Below, piece by piece: positions 33,701-44,193 of a stretch of 64,000 bases of DNA (the stretch's first letter is position 1; each line of letters starts with the position of its first letter). The notes below the pieces were generated by a model that saw only the letters and a program-made list of their open reading frames with translations, ran no database searches and was not told the DNA's origin. A program made the translations under genes and the position numbers. Source of the stretch: Palaemon carinicauda (Eukaryota > Arthropoda > Malacostraca > Decapoda > Palaemonidae); assembly GCF_036898095.1 (NCBI RefSeq), contig NC_090751.1, positions 80,946,455-81,010,454 on the forward strand. The letters run 5' to 3'.

Positions 33701-34935
33701 ACAATATCTCCTACTCTCTTATAATAATTAATTGGTGTCGCTCCAATAGCTGTTTGACGGAGCTTTCTCAGCCTTTCCCCACCGGGACCTTGACCATGGA
33801 AAGACAAGGTCGCCAGTGTCCGTTCGGCTGTCACAAATGAACATAACTCAAGGTCGCAGACCGACTCAGTGCCTAAGTGGAACCACTGGGTACTTACATT
33901 CATAAAGGGAATTTCAACCTTTCCTTCGGTAACGGTGGAGACCCCTGGATACATGAAATCCTGCCACTTTTGATGTGGTTTCACGTATACGAGATCACCT
34001 TCGCGCATTTCCGGTGCGGGTGCCACTGATAGGGAGTAGAGGGAGGAGGGGGGGATTGATTCACCTGCCTCCGGCCCGGCAGGAACCGCCCCTGCTGTCC
34101 CCTTAGCAGTGAGGGCGACCCTGACTCGCGGCCGAGTTTCCCCCATAACGGGTATCTCTGTCTCTTCTCCTGGTCCCACTTTCCACCTCACTTCCAGCCC
34201 CTCCCCATCGGGGCCCCGTATTGTCATTTGTTTCTCCTTGATGAAATCGATTCCCAGGATAATGGGAATATCCCCCATATTTAATGTCGGAATGACATAG
34301 AAGGCATGGGTCACTTCTCGACCTTGAAGGATGAATCTCTGTCTAACGATACGTCGGGTCATCAGTTTGTGACCCCCAGCTGTGTACAACACCAGGTACT
34401 CCTTCGATGTTTGTATGGCATCCGTCGCCAAATGTTCTTCCATAAGGGAGACACTGGCCCCGGAATCAAGCAGAGCGCGTTGGATACCCGATCCCAGCTC
34501 TACTCTAAGAACGGGGACCGCATTCCTGCTTGCATGTGTGGGAGCGGCGGTGGAAGGCGGCTGCTCTACCTCCCGAACCCGCTCTGGCACTCCCGGGGAA
34601 GTCGCGCTCGCTGACCCGGGGGTATCCCTTACTGCTGGCTGGGGTACTGACTGTCCTCCCCCGACGTCACACTGGGGGGTGACGTTTGACTCCTTGGCTC
34701 TTCTGTCTTCGGTACTGGCGGTTCGGACAGACGGCCCGCGGGACCGTTGGTGCCCCTCCCGCGTTGTCTTCCCCTTCCTCTGGTTGGTGCAGGGGGAACG
34801 TGATCCCTTGAGCCGACGCCGTTTTTTGAACAGCTGTTCAGTAGGTGGTCTGTGGCATGGCATCCAAAACACCGCCGCTGCTCGACGGAGGGGCATACAG
34901 CTCGGAGGTGCCCCCTTCCCCCACAGTTCCAACAA
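30733..34935 (-). CDS. pol: Gypsy-1 Pol polyprotein (protease, RT, RNase H, integrase)
   Basis: Uninterrupted 1,400-codon frame; the first ~36 codons overlap gag in another frame and are probably not translated, because entry is by -1 frameshift near 34,821. Numbering from 34,935, aspartic protease is at D157-S-G-A, RT has LDLKSGYHQIPL near 532-543 and the active site YLDD at 595-598, and RNase H has TTDASQ near 741 and NTDHRPL near 808. Integrase has an HHCC zinc region near 1011-1054 (C1051, C1054) and catalytic D1083, D1142 and E1178. The C-terminus has a GPYHVKEI-type segment typical of Gypsy integrases. It makes cDNA and inserts it. No stop or shift is seen. Confidence 0.95.
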   Translation of the reverse strand: MLELWGKGAPPSCMPLRRAAAVFWMPCHRPPTEQLFKKRRRLKGSRSPCTNQRKGKTTREGHQRSRGPSVRTASTEDRRAKESNVTPQCDVGGGQSVPQPAVRDTPGSASATSPGVPERVREVEQPPSTAAPTHASRNAVPVLRVELGSGIQRALLDSGASVSLMEEHLATDAIQTSKEYLVLYTAGGHKLMTRRIVRQRFILQGREVTHAFYVIPTLNMGDIPIILGIDFIKEKQMTIRGPDGEGLEVRWKVGPGEETEIPVMGETRPRVRVALTAKGTAGAVPAGPEAGESIPPSSLYSLSVAPAPEMREGDLVYVKPHQKWQDFMYPGVSTVTEGKVEIPFMNVSTQWFHLGTESVCDLELCSFVTAERTLATLSFHGQGPGGERLRKLRQTAIGATPINYYKRVGDIVENFEDVIAVEDETPGRITKFPFNIETGSHPPIRSKPYRTPVCHVEAIEREINKLKEQGTIRESESPWASPIVMVRKKDGSFRLCVDYRRINAVTKDNAYPLPSIEELLLKVRESRFFSTLDLKSGYHQIPLAEESKEKTAFIAKDQLLEYNYLPFGLKNAPAHFSRVMMSVLASLLGHSVFVYLDDIIVIGATADEHEKNLIQVLEALRRQGMKINLDKCKFFQQEVEFLGHIVTPEGLRPCADKVAAIREFPEPRNAKEVASFLGLAGYYRKFIQNFGHIARPLDSLRKRPEFQWGEREKTAFQTLKNALTSDELLAYPRFDRPFLVTTDASQIAIGGVISQVDDEGNERPICFASRALKGPEVRYSTFDREALAILWMLERHRYFLLGHKIKINTDHRPLRDLFKKGELNTRQARWIERLLEFDIANFEHISGKLNKVADALSRTAIAAVTTRSARRKGKQQESSGSNTPVGGAHRKREELGNSSVREREDESCPEKVDVGSSTGGTQREFPVNECVIDMCGWSVGELVAGQKSEPWIEQVKRCVRDASSKLPDFLRMRRDEFFIEDDILFYKYEKRPGDIRSRVVLPSSLIEKAIHVIHVSPYAGHVGIERALRRARESFFWIGMKKDIVRFINKCHVCNTMWNHNHVIPKARTWSIVPVKFNRVHMDVLGPFPPGDGQFKYVCVFVDAFTRFTHTYAMVDKTAVSVAKALCSFIVRYGCPRTLISDNGREFVNEVCKGVTQIMNINHFAIASYRPSANGLVESHNREVTNILRYLVGDNPNQWVEMLPWAEFALNTAYNSSIRDTPFFILYAQDPVLPYTVIMDPHTLPLYNTEQYRVMMCNLARRVFQITQKYLLRANEKYQTKYDQRFRTRTSDIQIGDRIYLRRLQPRKHKLEAAYVGPYHVKEIKADTAVIQHIRTGTKGEYHLSHMRPVREDNLVWYLDKPVPPYPGLPGYLGEEGEEEAQASVRAVLQARESTRKRGS

Positions 34936-35945
34936 CTGCCATTCACTGCATCCCCACTTCTCGGACCCCTGCCTCTTCGAGGTCCACTGCTACGGGTACC
35001 CCGCCCCTGGGAGGCTGTCAAAGCCGGCTGGGTGTCGGGCTGCCTCAACGTCTGGGTTGCAGCTATCGTGGATGTCGGCCACTGGTTCGCCCCTTCCCCC
35101 GCTCGTCGTTCCCTGTATACGCGCAGCGCTGCCTGTACGGTAGGAAGGACATCGTACAAGGACTGCCCGGGAACTTGTAGGGCGGCCGTGACTGACAAGG
35201 GGAGCGCTTCCATCAGTTTCTGTTTGCAGTATCTTTCTCGCCATCCTGGGTCCTTACAGCTTTCCGGAGCGAAACTATTTAAATCTCTAGACATCCGTGC
35301 GACGAAACACGAAAGGGATTCTCCTGCCCGCAAGGTTGGCTGGAACTTCTGCCATAGGGTCGTCTTCTCAGTTTCAGCGAGGCCAAACCGTTTCAGGAGT
35401 TCGTTTTTGAAGGACTCCCAGTCCGTTGGCCGACCCCTCCATCCTAGTATCTTGTCGGCTGCTGCCCCGGTTATCTTCTGGGTGGCCAGTATAATCCGAT
35501 GTCTATCGGACCATCCTGCAGTAGCCTCCTCTACCACCCCCAAGAAGGCTTCAATCGAAAAGTATCCCTCAGCGGGTTGGGAATCATTGAACTCGACAAT
35601 CGGAATCGTTGGTACCAGAAGATCACGCGCTCGCACTGGTTCTATTGAAGGTCCCGCGTCAATTTCCGACCGAGTTGAGGTTGTAATGTCACTTCTATTG
35701 TTCTGATCTTTCTGCATGTATCTACGTATTTCCGCCATTTCGCGCATGAGTGTTTGTATGTATATTGGTGCGCCTGTTCCCAAATTCTCTTCCCCGAGTA
35801 CCGATTCTACAATAGCTGCGGCCTTCCTTCCGCCTCCCTCTCTGTCTTCGTCACCTCCACTCGACGTCGAACTTCTCGTGTTAACCATTGTCACTAGTCT
35901 CTTTTGTTTCCACTTTTTCAAAAATCTCACGTCGGCTAAAATCAC
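34629..35945 (-). CDS. gag: Gypsy-1 Gag
   Basis: 438-codon open frame; the likely start is the second Met, at 35,888 (MVNTRSSTSSG), because it follows a non-conserved basic stretch. The capsid-like middle has the retrotransposon gag pattern (EGYFSIEAFLGVVEEATAGW near 126-145; WESFKNELLKRFG near 176-188). An Arg/Gly-rich segment near 314-331 precedes two CCHC knuckles, CWNCGGRGHLRAVC at 338-351 and CFGCHATDHLLNSC at 359-372. The product packages the element's RNA. The last 307 nt overlap pol in the -1 frame, and the frame ends at 34,629. Confidence 0.93.
   Translation of the reverse strand: MILADVRFLKKWKQKRLVTMVNTRSSTSSGGDEDREGGGRKAAAIVESVLGEENLGTGAPIYIQTLMREMAEIRRYMQKDQNNRSDITTSTRSEIDAGPSIEPVRARDLLVPTIPIVEFNDSQPAEGYFSIEAFLGVVEEATAGWSDRHRIILATQKITGAAADKILGWRGRPTDWESFKNELLKRFGLAETEKTTLWQKFQPTLRAGESLSCFVARMSRDLNSFAPESCKDPGWRERYCKQKLMEALPLSVTAALQVPGQSLYDVLPTVQAALRVYRERRAGEGANQWPTSTIAATQTLRQPDTQPALTASQGRGTRSSGPRRGRGPRSGDAVNGSCWNCGGRGHLRAVCPSVEQRRCFGCHATDHLLNSCSKNGVGSRDHVPPAPTRGRGRQRGRGTNGPAGRLSEPPVPKTEEPRSQTSPPSVTSGEDSQYPSQQ
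34821..34827 (-). promoter_or_regulatory. -1 ribosomal frameshift heptamer A_AAA_AAC
   Basis: On the minus strand A_AAA_AAC is in register with gag codons (AAA at 34,826-34,824, AAC at 34,823-34,821), the canonical X_XXY_YYZ form. It lies one codon after the second zinc knuckle. A -1 slip here enters the pol frame. A short GGGA...TCCC stem is possible about 15 nt downstream, but I did not fold it. Confidence 0.8.
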
Positions 35946-35972
35946 TTAGCACAGACGTTAATCTGTTAATTA

Positions 35973-35989
35973 CCCCACACCTGACACCA
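35973..35989 (-). other. Gypsy-1 primer-binding site
   Basis: On the minus strand TGGTGTCAGGTGTGGGG begins seven nt inside the 5' LTR, starting TGG as needed to pair with a tRNA CCA end. The tRNA species was not determined. Confidence 0.7.
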
Positions 35990-35996
35990 TTTAATA

Positions 35997-36545
35997 TGAC
36001 CCGATTTAGGTCGTATTAAGGGGGGTTCAACTTCACGTCTTGGGGAAACAAAGATAGAGACAGTCCCTTTGATGGCTAACACTATTATGAGAGAGGGTAG
36101 GATCAAATGAGATTCAGTTGAATTGTTAAATTTCCACAGCTGCTATATTCTATTTAAGCTACAAGGGCGGCCCTTAATTATCATTACGTTACTTTACTAA
36201 GAAAAAGTCCTCCGAGAAATGGTACTTGTTGGCACTCATACTGGCACCCGTGACCTGGACGCATAGGTCTATACACTCAAGCCTCCCAACTCTAACTGAC
36301 AAAAAACTATGGGGCAGTTCAAGCGCCCACCTTGGCCTTTCTATGCCCTGATCGATGATTGGCTGTTTTGACCCGAAAGTCTTATGAGAACCAATAGAGA
36401 GAGATTTTGGGGATGCTAACTTTTAACGAACATTTTTGAGTGCCAAGCCAAGCCAGGCCACATTTTAACCGTCTTTCCTTTAACAAAGAAGACAGATCTG
36501 TTGACATTCACTTATTCCACACAGTAACAACCTGACTGTGCTTAG

Positions 36546-36549
<4 letters not shown>
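35997..36549 (-). repeat. 5' LTR of Gypsy-1
   Basis: 553 bp matching 29,051-29,603 with about three substitutions. The element-strand promoter should be here. The outer end abuts (AT)n at 36,550. Confidence 0.93.
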
Positions 36550-36902
<353 letters not shown>

Positions 36903-37979
36903 TGTCGGGAATTTTCCTTCGATTTATTTAAAACTGTAATGATTCTAGGCCCGATGGAGTGGGCCGATGATAAGACCTTGAAGAGGTTCGCTTTCTAAAA
37001 CTATTCAGGAGGGTTTTCATAAAATATGGTCACAAAAGTTAATTCATTCCAAACATAAACATTTAAAAACACATCAAATCATGCTAATACAATCTGAAGG
37101 ACATCACGGGCGGTTAAGCCAGTGTGTACTTAGAAACATCACGCAAAATGAAAGTTAGGTCTTCAACCTTACTGCAAACGCAGTTACTCGACATTGACAA
37201 GAAAGTGACTTAATCAAATACAGGCTCTCATGGACTTAGAACACGATACCCTTAGGATGTTTGCAACACTTGCTCGTAACTCTAAGTCCACGGTTGAACT
37301 AAACAAGGCAAAATTACAACATTACTGTAATGACTCTATGGTAAATGACATACCGGTACCTGCAAACATCATCTGAGGCATAAATCAAATCCCTAATCCC
37401 AGGGATGACAAATTTACAGACAGATAAAAAATGTACATAACTCACACTGACAAAGGAACCGACCTGGCATGGCGGTAGATAGGACCCAGAGGCAGAGACA
37501 CACTACAACTTCATAGACAGTACTTACGCTGTTCGGGGCTTAGGCAGAAATGCCGGGCCTTGCTCAGCATCGCTCAAAGGAAAACTACTGTCTCTCGCGC
37601 TAATTAAAGGGTCCTTGTAAAATGCGCGGGAACTCTCACCTAATTTAATCAACAAGGGGATTAATTGAGTTTCTTTATAGAATACAAGATAGAAAAACAG
37701 TTGAAATCTTACGTTAGGATAAACTCAATACTTCAGCTGAAGGCCATAATTTGCCAGAATCTAACAAACTAGCGAGTCCTTGGCTCTAAACATATACATC
37801 GATAATTTTGCCTGTATGAATGAATACAATATAATTTTCGTAAATTGTAAATAACACGTATTGGACAGCGCTCATTCATAGAAACGCCCGCGGGATCTTC
37901 CAGCCTTGCCCCAATTTAATGCAACGTTTGTGAAGTTAAATGGCGGGGATTTCGAATGATCAGTTCAAAATTCCCGACA
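36903..37979 (-). repeat. 3' LTR of the BEL element
   Basis: 1,077 bp from TGTCGGGAATTTTCC to AAAATTCCCGACA, perfect 13-bp inverted ends. It aligns with the split 5' LTR at roughly 95% identity by eye. The 5' copy carries ~70 extra bases (about 63,196-63,266). Confidence 0.87.
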
Positions 37980-38332
37980 TACTCCACACCCGAAATAAAT
38001 GGGCGTTGAAACGTCGGACAATTATGCAAGACTAAACTCGGGGGGGGAGTAACCACTCCTTCAAGACTCGGTTAGGCTCATTGCGTAGCGCTCCACAACG
38101 ACTCTAACAGAGTACACACACAATATACATCAAGAGAAATAATATTACCCCGGGGCAATCAATTCTTACAGGCATATACACATAATGGCAATAATATATA
38201 TAAATGTACTCAGACACATATGGCATACATGAATCAATCAATAGAAAGGCAATAGGCAATAGGCCTGCAATAATATCTCAATAAGCAGTAAGCAATAAGC
38301 AATGTATACATGCGCAATCATAAATCGAATAA

Positions 38333-38409
<77 letters not shown>

Positions 38410-38817
38410 ATCATCAGGCAATCTACCCTTAATCATTCAATGGAATTAATTACCACTCCCAAACAGCCACACACCCTGGCAATCACTCTAGGGGGAGGGG
38501 GGGCGGGGCTGGTTCTGTACAATGCGAGACTTGTATATACAAGAGAGGCCCTCTCATTCCCGTACTCTTTACCCGATGCACTTCCAACCTCTGTGGATTC
38601 AAACTCCCCTACATTTACTTCTGTCCACCCTCCCTACCTACCAGAATGAGAGATGCTCCCGTTTTCTTTTACTGTTTGCAGCTATGACTTATATATCTTC
38701 ATTCTCAACTAATCGTTTCATTAGCTCTCGCTGCTTCGCAGCAGTCTTTCTCAATGGGGATGCGGAACGTCCTTGTGCGCCCGACGTCTCTGATTCTACG
38801 GCACTGGCACTCAACAT
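37980..38817 (-). other. BEL 3' non-coding region with (AT)n
   Basis: No gene-like frame. It includes a G run near 38,041, an AATAGGCAATAGGC-type short repeat near 38,245-38,300, (AT)n at 38,335-38,406 and a G-rich patch near 38,492-38,508. The last bases before 38,818 lead into the integrase C-terminus. Confidence 0.65.
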
Positions 38818-40723
38818 TTAAGGGTTACGCCTTTCACTACTCTCACTTACTTTATTGGTATCACTACTTTCGTTACCAGCATTACCTCTACTATCTTCGT
38901 TACTACCTAAGACCTTTGTGGCTTGTTGTCGAGATGTCATAGCGTGAACTATCTCCTGGTTGTCCCCAGACGTCACAACGTTCTCTGGCAGTCCTGCTGG
39001 CAAACTGTACGCACCCTCGTCTTTGACGTCGCCGTCGCCATCGTCTTCTCGTACCATCACCGCCGTCTCTTCTCCAACACCATCATCATCATCAGACAGG
39101 GCAATCTCCAGGGGAACCAGGTGGCTGACAGCTCGCAGGGACTCGACATCCTTGAACAACACCTTGGCCGAACGCACGACTCCGTCGTCATCAGGATATG
39201 TCTCCACGGCACGTCCAAGGGGCCACGTAGCCATTTTTTTATTGTCTTGCTTGACCTGCACGATGTCTCCGGGGTGCAGCTTGGAAGGTTCCCCAGATCG
39301 ACAGTCGTGTCTGGCCCTCAGGGCACTTAAATACTCTTTCCTCCACTTCTCCCAGAAGGCTTTCAGAGTGTCTGTCAACTACAAATAATGATCACGGAGC
39401 CTCCGGGAGGTGAAGGTTGCATTGAGGTCGTCGTCTGGCAAGATTGGTGCCGTTAGGTTTACAATGTGTCCCCGCACTAAATGGGAGGGGGTGAGGACCT
39501 CATCCTTGCACTTGTTGCCGCTGTACATTAGAGGCTTGTTATTAACTACTGCCTCCGCCTCTTTCACTAACGTTAGGACGTGGGCCTTCGGCAGGTACTT
39601 CTTCCTGAGGGCTATCTGGAGGGTACGTTTCATCACTCCGATTAGGCGTTCGAAAAAAAAACCACCTTTCCAAGGCACATGGGGGATCTGAAAACACCAT
39701 TCGATTCCAGTCCTCCTCAGGAACTACTGGACTTCATCCTCTTCATAAAATCCGTGAAGGAAGTTGCTGGCAGTCTTAAACGTTTGATGATTATCGGATG
39801 TGATGAAAGATGGGGCGCCGTGAGTACCACAAAAACGACGCAAGGCCAAAACAAATTCCTCCGCTTCCAGGGAGGGGCAGAAATCAAGGTACACGGCCCT
39901 GCTGGCCATACATGTTACGATCAGTATGTAGCCTGGCCGCGTTTCGGTCTGTATGGCCGCTGTGTGGTTCACTCCGACTGCGGTAAATGGCTTCGTCAAG
40001 CTGATCCTTTCCTTCGGTGGGTGGGGGGGGTGGCTGTCTCAACAGGGGTTGGAATGCTAGCACGCATTCTGGACACTGCCGTACAATTTGTCTTGCAATG
40101 GAACGTAGGCCCGGCGACCAGCATTTCTGTCGGAAGATACCCATTAGTGTATTCACACTACAATGTAAATGAAAACAATGCAAATATCTTAGATAAGCCC
40201 TAACTAAGCTTCCCTTAGCTGGCAAAAGAATCAAATGTTTCATTTTCTCTACTTGGGACACACGTCCCCTAGTGCAAATCAACTTATTATCTAGCAGTAA
40301 ATTTAATTGTCTGACAAAATTAATGACTTCACTAGGGGGTCTGACCTCACCCTCTAAGTAAGCATAGACTGTAGGCAAATAATATTTTTGCTCTAATTGG
40401 GCAACAATTCTAAACAGGTCCCGTTTTAATTTGGCAAATCTCAATATTAGCCTAGTAACTCTCAATAAGAATTGGAACTCTACTTCCCTCTGTAGAAGTT
40501 CCCATATCTCTCCTGGGGGAACAGACCTTATTTCTTCCCTTAATTCTTGTACCGCCGCTACTACGGTTCTCACACTGGTTGGATCATCCTCTTTGTAGGG
40601 AACAGGCTTTCCCGTGTTCCTTCTGCCAAAGAGGGTTCTGTAGCAGTTGTTGAATTGTTGCTCCTCTGGACAGGACATCGGCAGGATTTTGGTTACTCGG
40701 GACATAGTTGACTGAAATCGCAA
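38818..40723 (-). pseudogene. BEL integrase with C-terminal DUF5641-like domain
   Basis: Integrase of the BEL pol in three or four frames. The zinc-binding/core N-terminus includes CPECVLAF near 40,070. Core pieces include LIVTCMASRAVYLDF near 39,910 and ITSDNHQTFK near 39,790, with GGFFERLIG-like sequence near 39,655 around the catalytic Glu. The C-terminal frame (39,378-38,818) has FWEKWRKEYLSALR and LHPGDIVQVKQDN, the pattern of the DUF5641 domain that ends BEL/Pao integrases, then an acidic tail. Frame changes occur near 40,000, 39,700 and 39,380. Confidence 0.82.
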
Positions 40724-42110
40724 ACATGATGAAGAAAAATAATACCATCGTGACCTTACTGTCGGTCCACATGACTATCTATCGTGGCTCAATCAGCCCT
40801 TTAAGTGTCTTAGCTAATTTGCAGCCTAACAATAATGCTAATAGTTCTAGCTTGGGGATTGTCAACTTGTTCATCCCCTTGGGAGTGATTCTCATCTTAC
40901 TAGTGAGTAGTCTTACATGATTGCAATTGTCCATAATATATGCTACTGCACCGTATGCCTTGCTGCTGGAATCGGTGAATACATGGAGCTCTAAATTTTT
41001 CTTGCCTACCGCTCTTGGAAATGTGATGTTACGTACCGCTTTCAATTCAGACAACAACTCACCCGCTTCTCTAGCTTTCTCTCAGCCTACGTTATCCTCC
41101 CATTGTTGCTGGAGGAAAAGCTTTCCTCGAACAAACAATGGGCTTATCAAGCCTAGAGGATCATAAATGGAGACTAACGGGGAAAGTACCCTACGCTTCG
41201 TAGGTACCCATCCCTCCCCCAATTCACTGACTTTCTTACTCTCTTTCACGCACAATCGATCGACGTCTCGGGCTCATCGCAGCCCAAGTACGTTCACATT
41301 CACTGGCTCACTCCACTGCTTCTCGCTATCGAAGGCTAAGTTATTGGACCCCCACCCTTCTAAAGGCATACCAGCCCTATCTAAGATCTTGTTGACAGAT
41401 TCATGCTCCTGCCTCATGCTCTCTACATTCTCGAAAGTACTGAGATAATTATCTACGTAAAATGACTTGGCCAAATCTGGCCTACATTCCTTTTCAAAAT
41501 GACAATTCAAAACTTGTTGCAACAAAAACGGACTCGCCGTGATGCCGAACACCACGACTCTAAAGGCGAAGGTGAGCGCTCGACCTACTACCTCTCGCCA
41601 CAGAAATCGTGTGTATTTGGCATCACGGGGATCTAACAATACACGGTGGAAGGCCTTGCTGATATCAGCTAGCATGGCATATTCGTTCAATCTGAATTAT
41701 ATAAGCAAATGATATGCTACTTCTACTAGATTGGGGCCTGGTAAGAGGCACTCATTCAAAGATTTACGACCTTTAGATTTTGCTGAAGCATTAAACACGA
41801 CTCTGAGGGGGGTCGTGCGGCTATCTTTCTTAATGCCGAAATGTGGCATATAATACCCTTCAATCTTGGGTTACTTTACTTCTGATATAAAGCCTGCTTC
41901 TAGATATTTATTTATCACTCCTGATACTGATCAAAATATTCCCTGTCCTTCCTAAATTTAGTTTGCAACGATTCTAACTGCGCTACAGCGTTTCGATAAT
42001 TCGTATCTGGCCTAGCATCCGACCCGAATAGTAGGCTAACCTGATATCCCTCAGGCTTCTTTACGACACCTTGCGATACCTTTCGCATGGCTTACGCTTC
42101 GCAGACAGTA
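40584..42110 (-). pseudogene. BEL reverse transcriptase-RNase H
   Basis: RT motifs in order: a VVFNASAKSKGRKSLNECLL stretch near 41,740-41,800, motif A in MLADISKAFHRVLLD near 41,640-41,690, and the BEL-type active site FYVDNYL near 41,440-41,465. The RNase H/connection part is at 41,057-40,779 (LHVFTDSSSKAYGAVAY) and continues with WTDSKV and VPSNQNPADVLSRGA near 40,690-40,770. Stops lie near 42,090, 41,935, 41,868 and 41,699, and the frame changes between RT and RNase H. The NPADVLSRG motif is a reliable BEL/Pao marker. Confidence 0.85.
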
Positions 42111-42931
42111 TGTTGTTCTGATGGGGCGATACCAACGCAGTCCAAACGCCACCACTCATCTACGTCAAACTGGTTTGGTTCACTCGCAATTCTACAGACT
42201 CTGAGCGTTTTCACATGTTCGATCTTTCGGCCTTCTAACAGCCACTGCGGCACTTTCCCATATGGCGACATGCCATTATGGGTCAGAAAAAGACTTATCC
42301 CATCAACTTTCTCGATGCCTATGATGAAGTAGTTAAAATAATCGGCCCCTACTAAAATGTGCACATTTTTCAACTTATCAGACTTATTCTCTAGATCGGC
42401 CAACGTGACTCCCTTACTTAACAGATGCTGTCTGACTCATACATAACCGGCGTTATGTATTGGGACGTCAACGTTCTCATGTGCTACTAGCTTCATTCGC
42501 ACTACTCTTCTTCCTATCTCCACCCTACAGCTTATGACATCATATTGTCCACTTATTTCTGCGGAGCCAAACGGAGCTATGTTCAACGCTACCTTCCCTA
42601 CCACCGGTAGGCCTAATTGCCTCGCAATTTTCGCAGAGATGAAGCTTCTTTGGCTTCCCGTATCAAGAAATAAACGGACTCGCTTACTCCCTTGCTTGTG
42701 ATTGATTTCGGCCATAGCCGTAGGCAAGATTGTACATGGGAGGTCCACGCTGGACATCTGTGCAATCTTTGCACTTTTGCACTTCTTGGGTTTTACTTTA
42801 TCTTTAGATGGACGGGGGGCTGTTTCGTGCTGTCGAGGCGTCGCATTTACTACGGGGCGGGACGTTGTAGACTGACTAGTGCTGTAATCACTACTATTAC
42901 TTCGGGCTGAAGTGGAGGGAACTGATTGCAA
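42092..42931 (-). pseudogene. BEL aspartic protease region
   Basis: In the same frame as gag. After a Ser/Thr-rich linker, FLDTGSQRSFIS near 42,660-42,690 is the retropepsin active site (DTG), followed by ARQLGLPVVGKVALNIAPFG, the DUF1758-type BEL protease context. An in-frame TGA at about 42,436 separates it from HILVGADYFNYFI near 42,330, which is the normal continuation. The protease would cut the polyprotein. Confidence 0.83.
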
Positions 42932-43021
42932 TTGTTTTCTCAGATTATAATTATCACAAATGGCTGTGTTGTGGTTACCACTACAATTCTTGCAAGAGTT
43001 AGGGACAGGACACTTATCACT

Positions 43022-44146
43022 TCAGTGACCAGAATTAATGCAATTAAAACATAGGCCCTTTCTAAGCAAAATGCGACGTCTGGCAGCCACGTCAGTTACT
43101 CGGCGGCATCCGTGAGGCGGGTGCCGTTCGTTACAAAAGGGACACGAATTATTCTGAACTGGTTTCGACTTCGCTCTTACACTGATGTCTACTCTATTGT
43201 CAGGTTCAAATTTATCTCCTCGTTGCAAGGCATCGTCCTCGAGCATTCGAATAATGAAATCGATCGCGTCGAAGAATTCGTCTAGTGTATAATCACACTT
43301 CCTCAGATGTTCAACTACTTTCCTATAGAGCTTCCCTTCTGACAATTTTTGATTAATGAGGCTCATAACCATGCCATGGCCTATATCATTACTACTTAGC
43401 CTCTTGATCTGCTCGATTATGATCGTTAATTCAAAACGAAACCTTTTCAGCTCTACAGGATTTAATGAGGGTACAAAGATATTAGCTAACTTTCTATGTA
43501 GAATTACGAGCGTTTGATGGACATTACCATATTGTTTGTCTAAGAGATCCAACACTATCTTATAGTTCGCGGCGGTTACACTTAGGGATTTTATGATCCA
43601 AAGTGGATCCCTGCCTAAAGTCCCTAATAGATACGTAAATTTGGATATGTCATCCAAATCTGCTCTTCGATCCATGTGGATTGCGAAGAGCTCTCGATAC
43701 GAAGCATATTCTTGCACTTCCCCTTCAAACGTGGGGAGAGGCAGCGGTTTCAATTTGGGGAGGGAAACATTCCCTGTCTGAGTGACTTTCACTTTATCGA
43801 TTCGGTTATACAGAAGCGTAGAAACTCGCACAGCTTCTCTTAACGCGTGCCTGATTCGGGCATCTAAACCAGGTTCTAGTTTGACTGATTGTCTCTTATA
43901 CAGCTCTCTTAGCTGTCTTTCTTCCTCTCGCAATTGCGAGACCAGATTCTGGTACACGGATTCCGAGTAGGTTTCAACTAACGCACGCTGCGTTTCGACT
44001 AGTAAGTCCGCTATGAGGCCCATCGATGCCTCGATATGTACAACCATAGCCACCGCCATTTTGACTGACTCTAAACTCGACTTCTGGGGGGTAGGCAAAC
44101 TAGGAAATAATAGAATTATCTTTACGTTATGAAGATGGGGGAACAA
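43022..44146 (-). pseudogene. gag: BEL Gag (DUF1759-like)
   Basis: 374-codon frame, with the probable start at the Met at 44,059 (MAVAMVVHIEAS). A coiled-coil-like Glu/Arg/Leu segment follows. The DUF1759-type core is clear: LPLPTFEGEVQEYASYRELF and ISKFTYLLGTLGRDP near 43,600-43,730. The C-terminus has CPFCNERHPPHGC and the first half of a knuckle, CFNCINSGH. The frame ends at a TGA at 43,022-43,024 inside this knuckle; beyond it the same frame continues with the second Cys and the protease, so a single nonsense change separates gag from pro. Confidence 0.87.
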
Positions 44147-44193
44147 AAACTAAAGGCAAGCGTGGTCAGTCGCACATCGGGACACTGAGGGCT

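Larger units (their letters stand above)
29051..36549 (-). mobile_element. Gypsy-1, intact Gypsy LTR retrotransposon
   Basis: A 7.5-kb minus-strand LTR retrotransposon. Both LTRs are 553 bp and differ at about three positions by eye (near 29,462, 29,471 and 29,505 of the left copy), about 99.5% identity. The primer-binding site, polypurine tract, gag, frameshift site and pol are all present and open. It is inserted in an (AT)n tract, with TATA on both sides compatible with a 4-bp target duplication. Pol order (protease, RT, RNase H, integrase) is that of Gypsy/Metaviridae. There is no env. It is the best candidate here for a recently active element. Confidence 0.93.

Noticed and set aside
34382..35706. 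Long plus-strand frames opposite Gypsy-1 gag
   Set aside because: They are antisense to an intact gag with clear zinc knuckles and show low-complexity translation.
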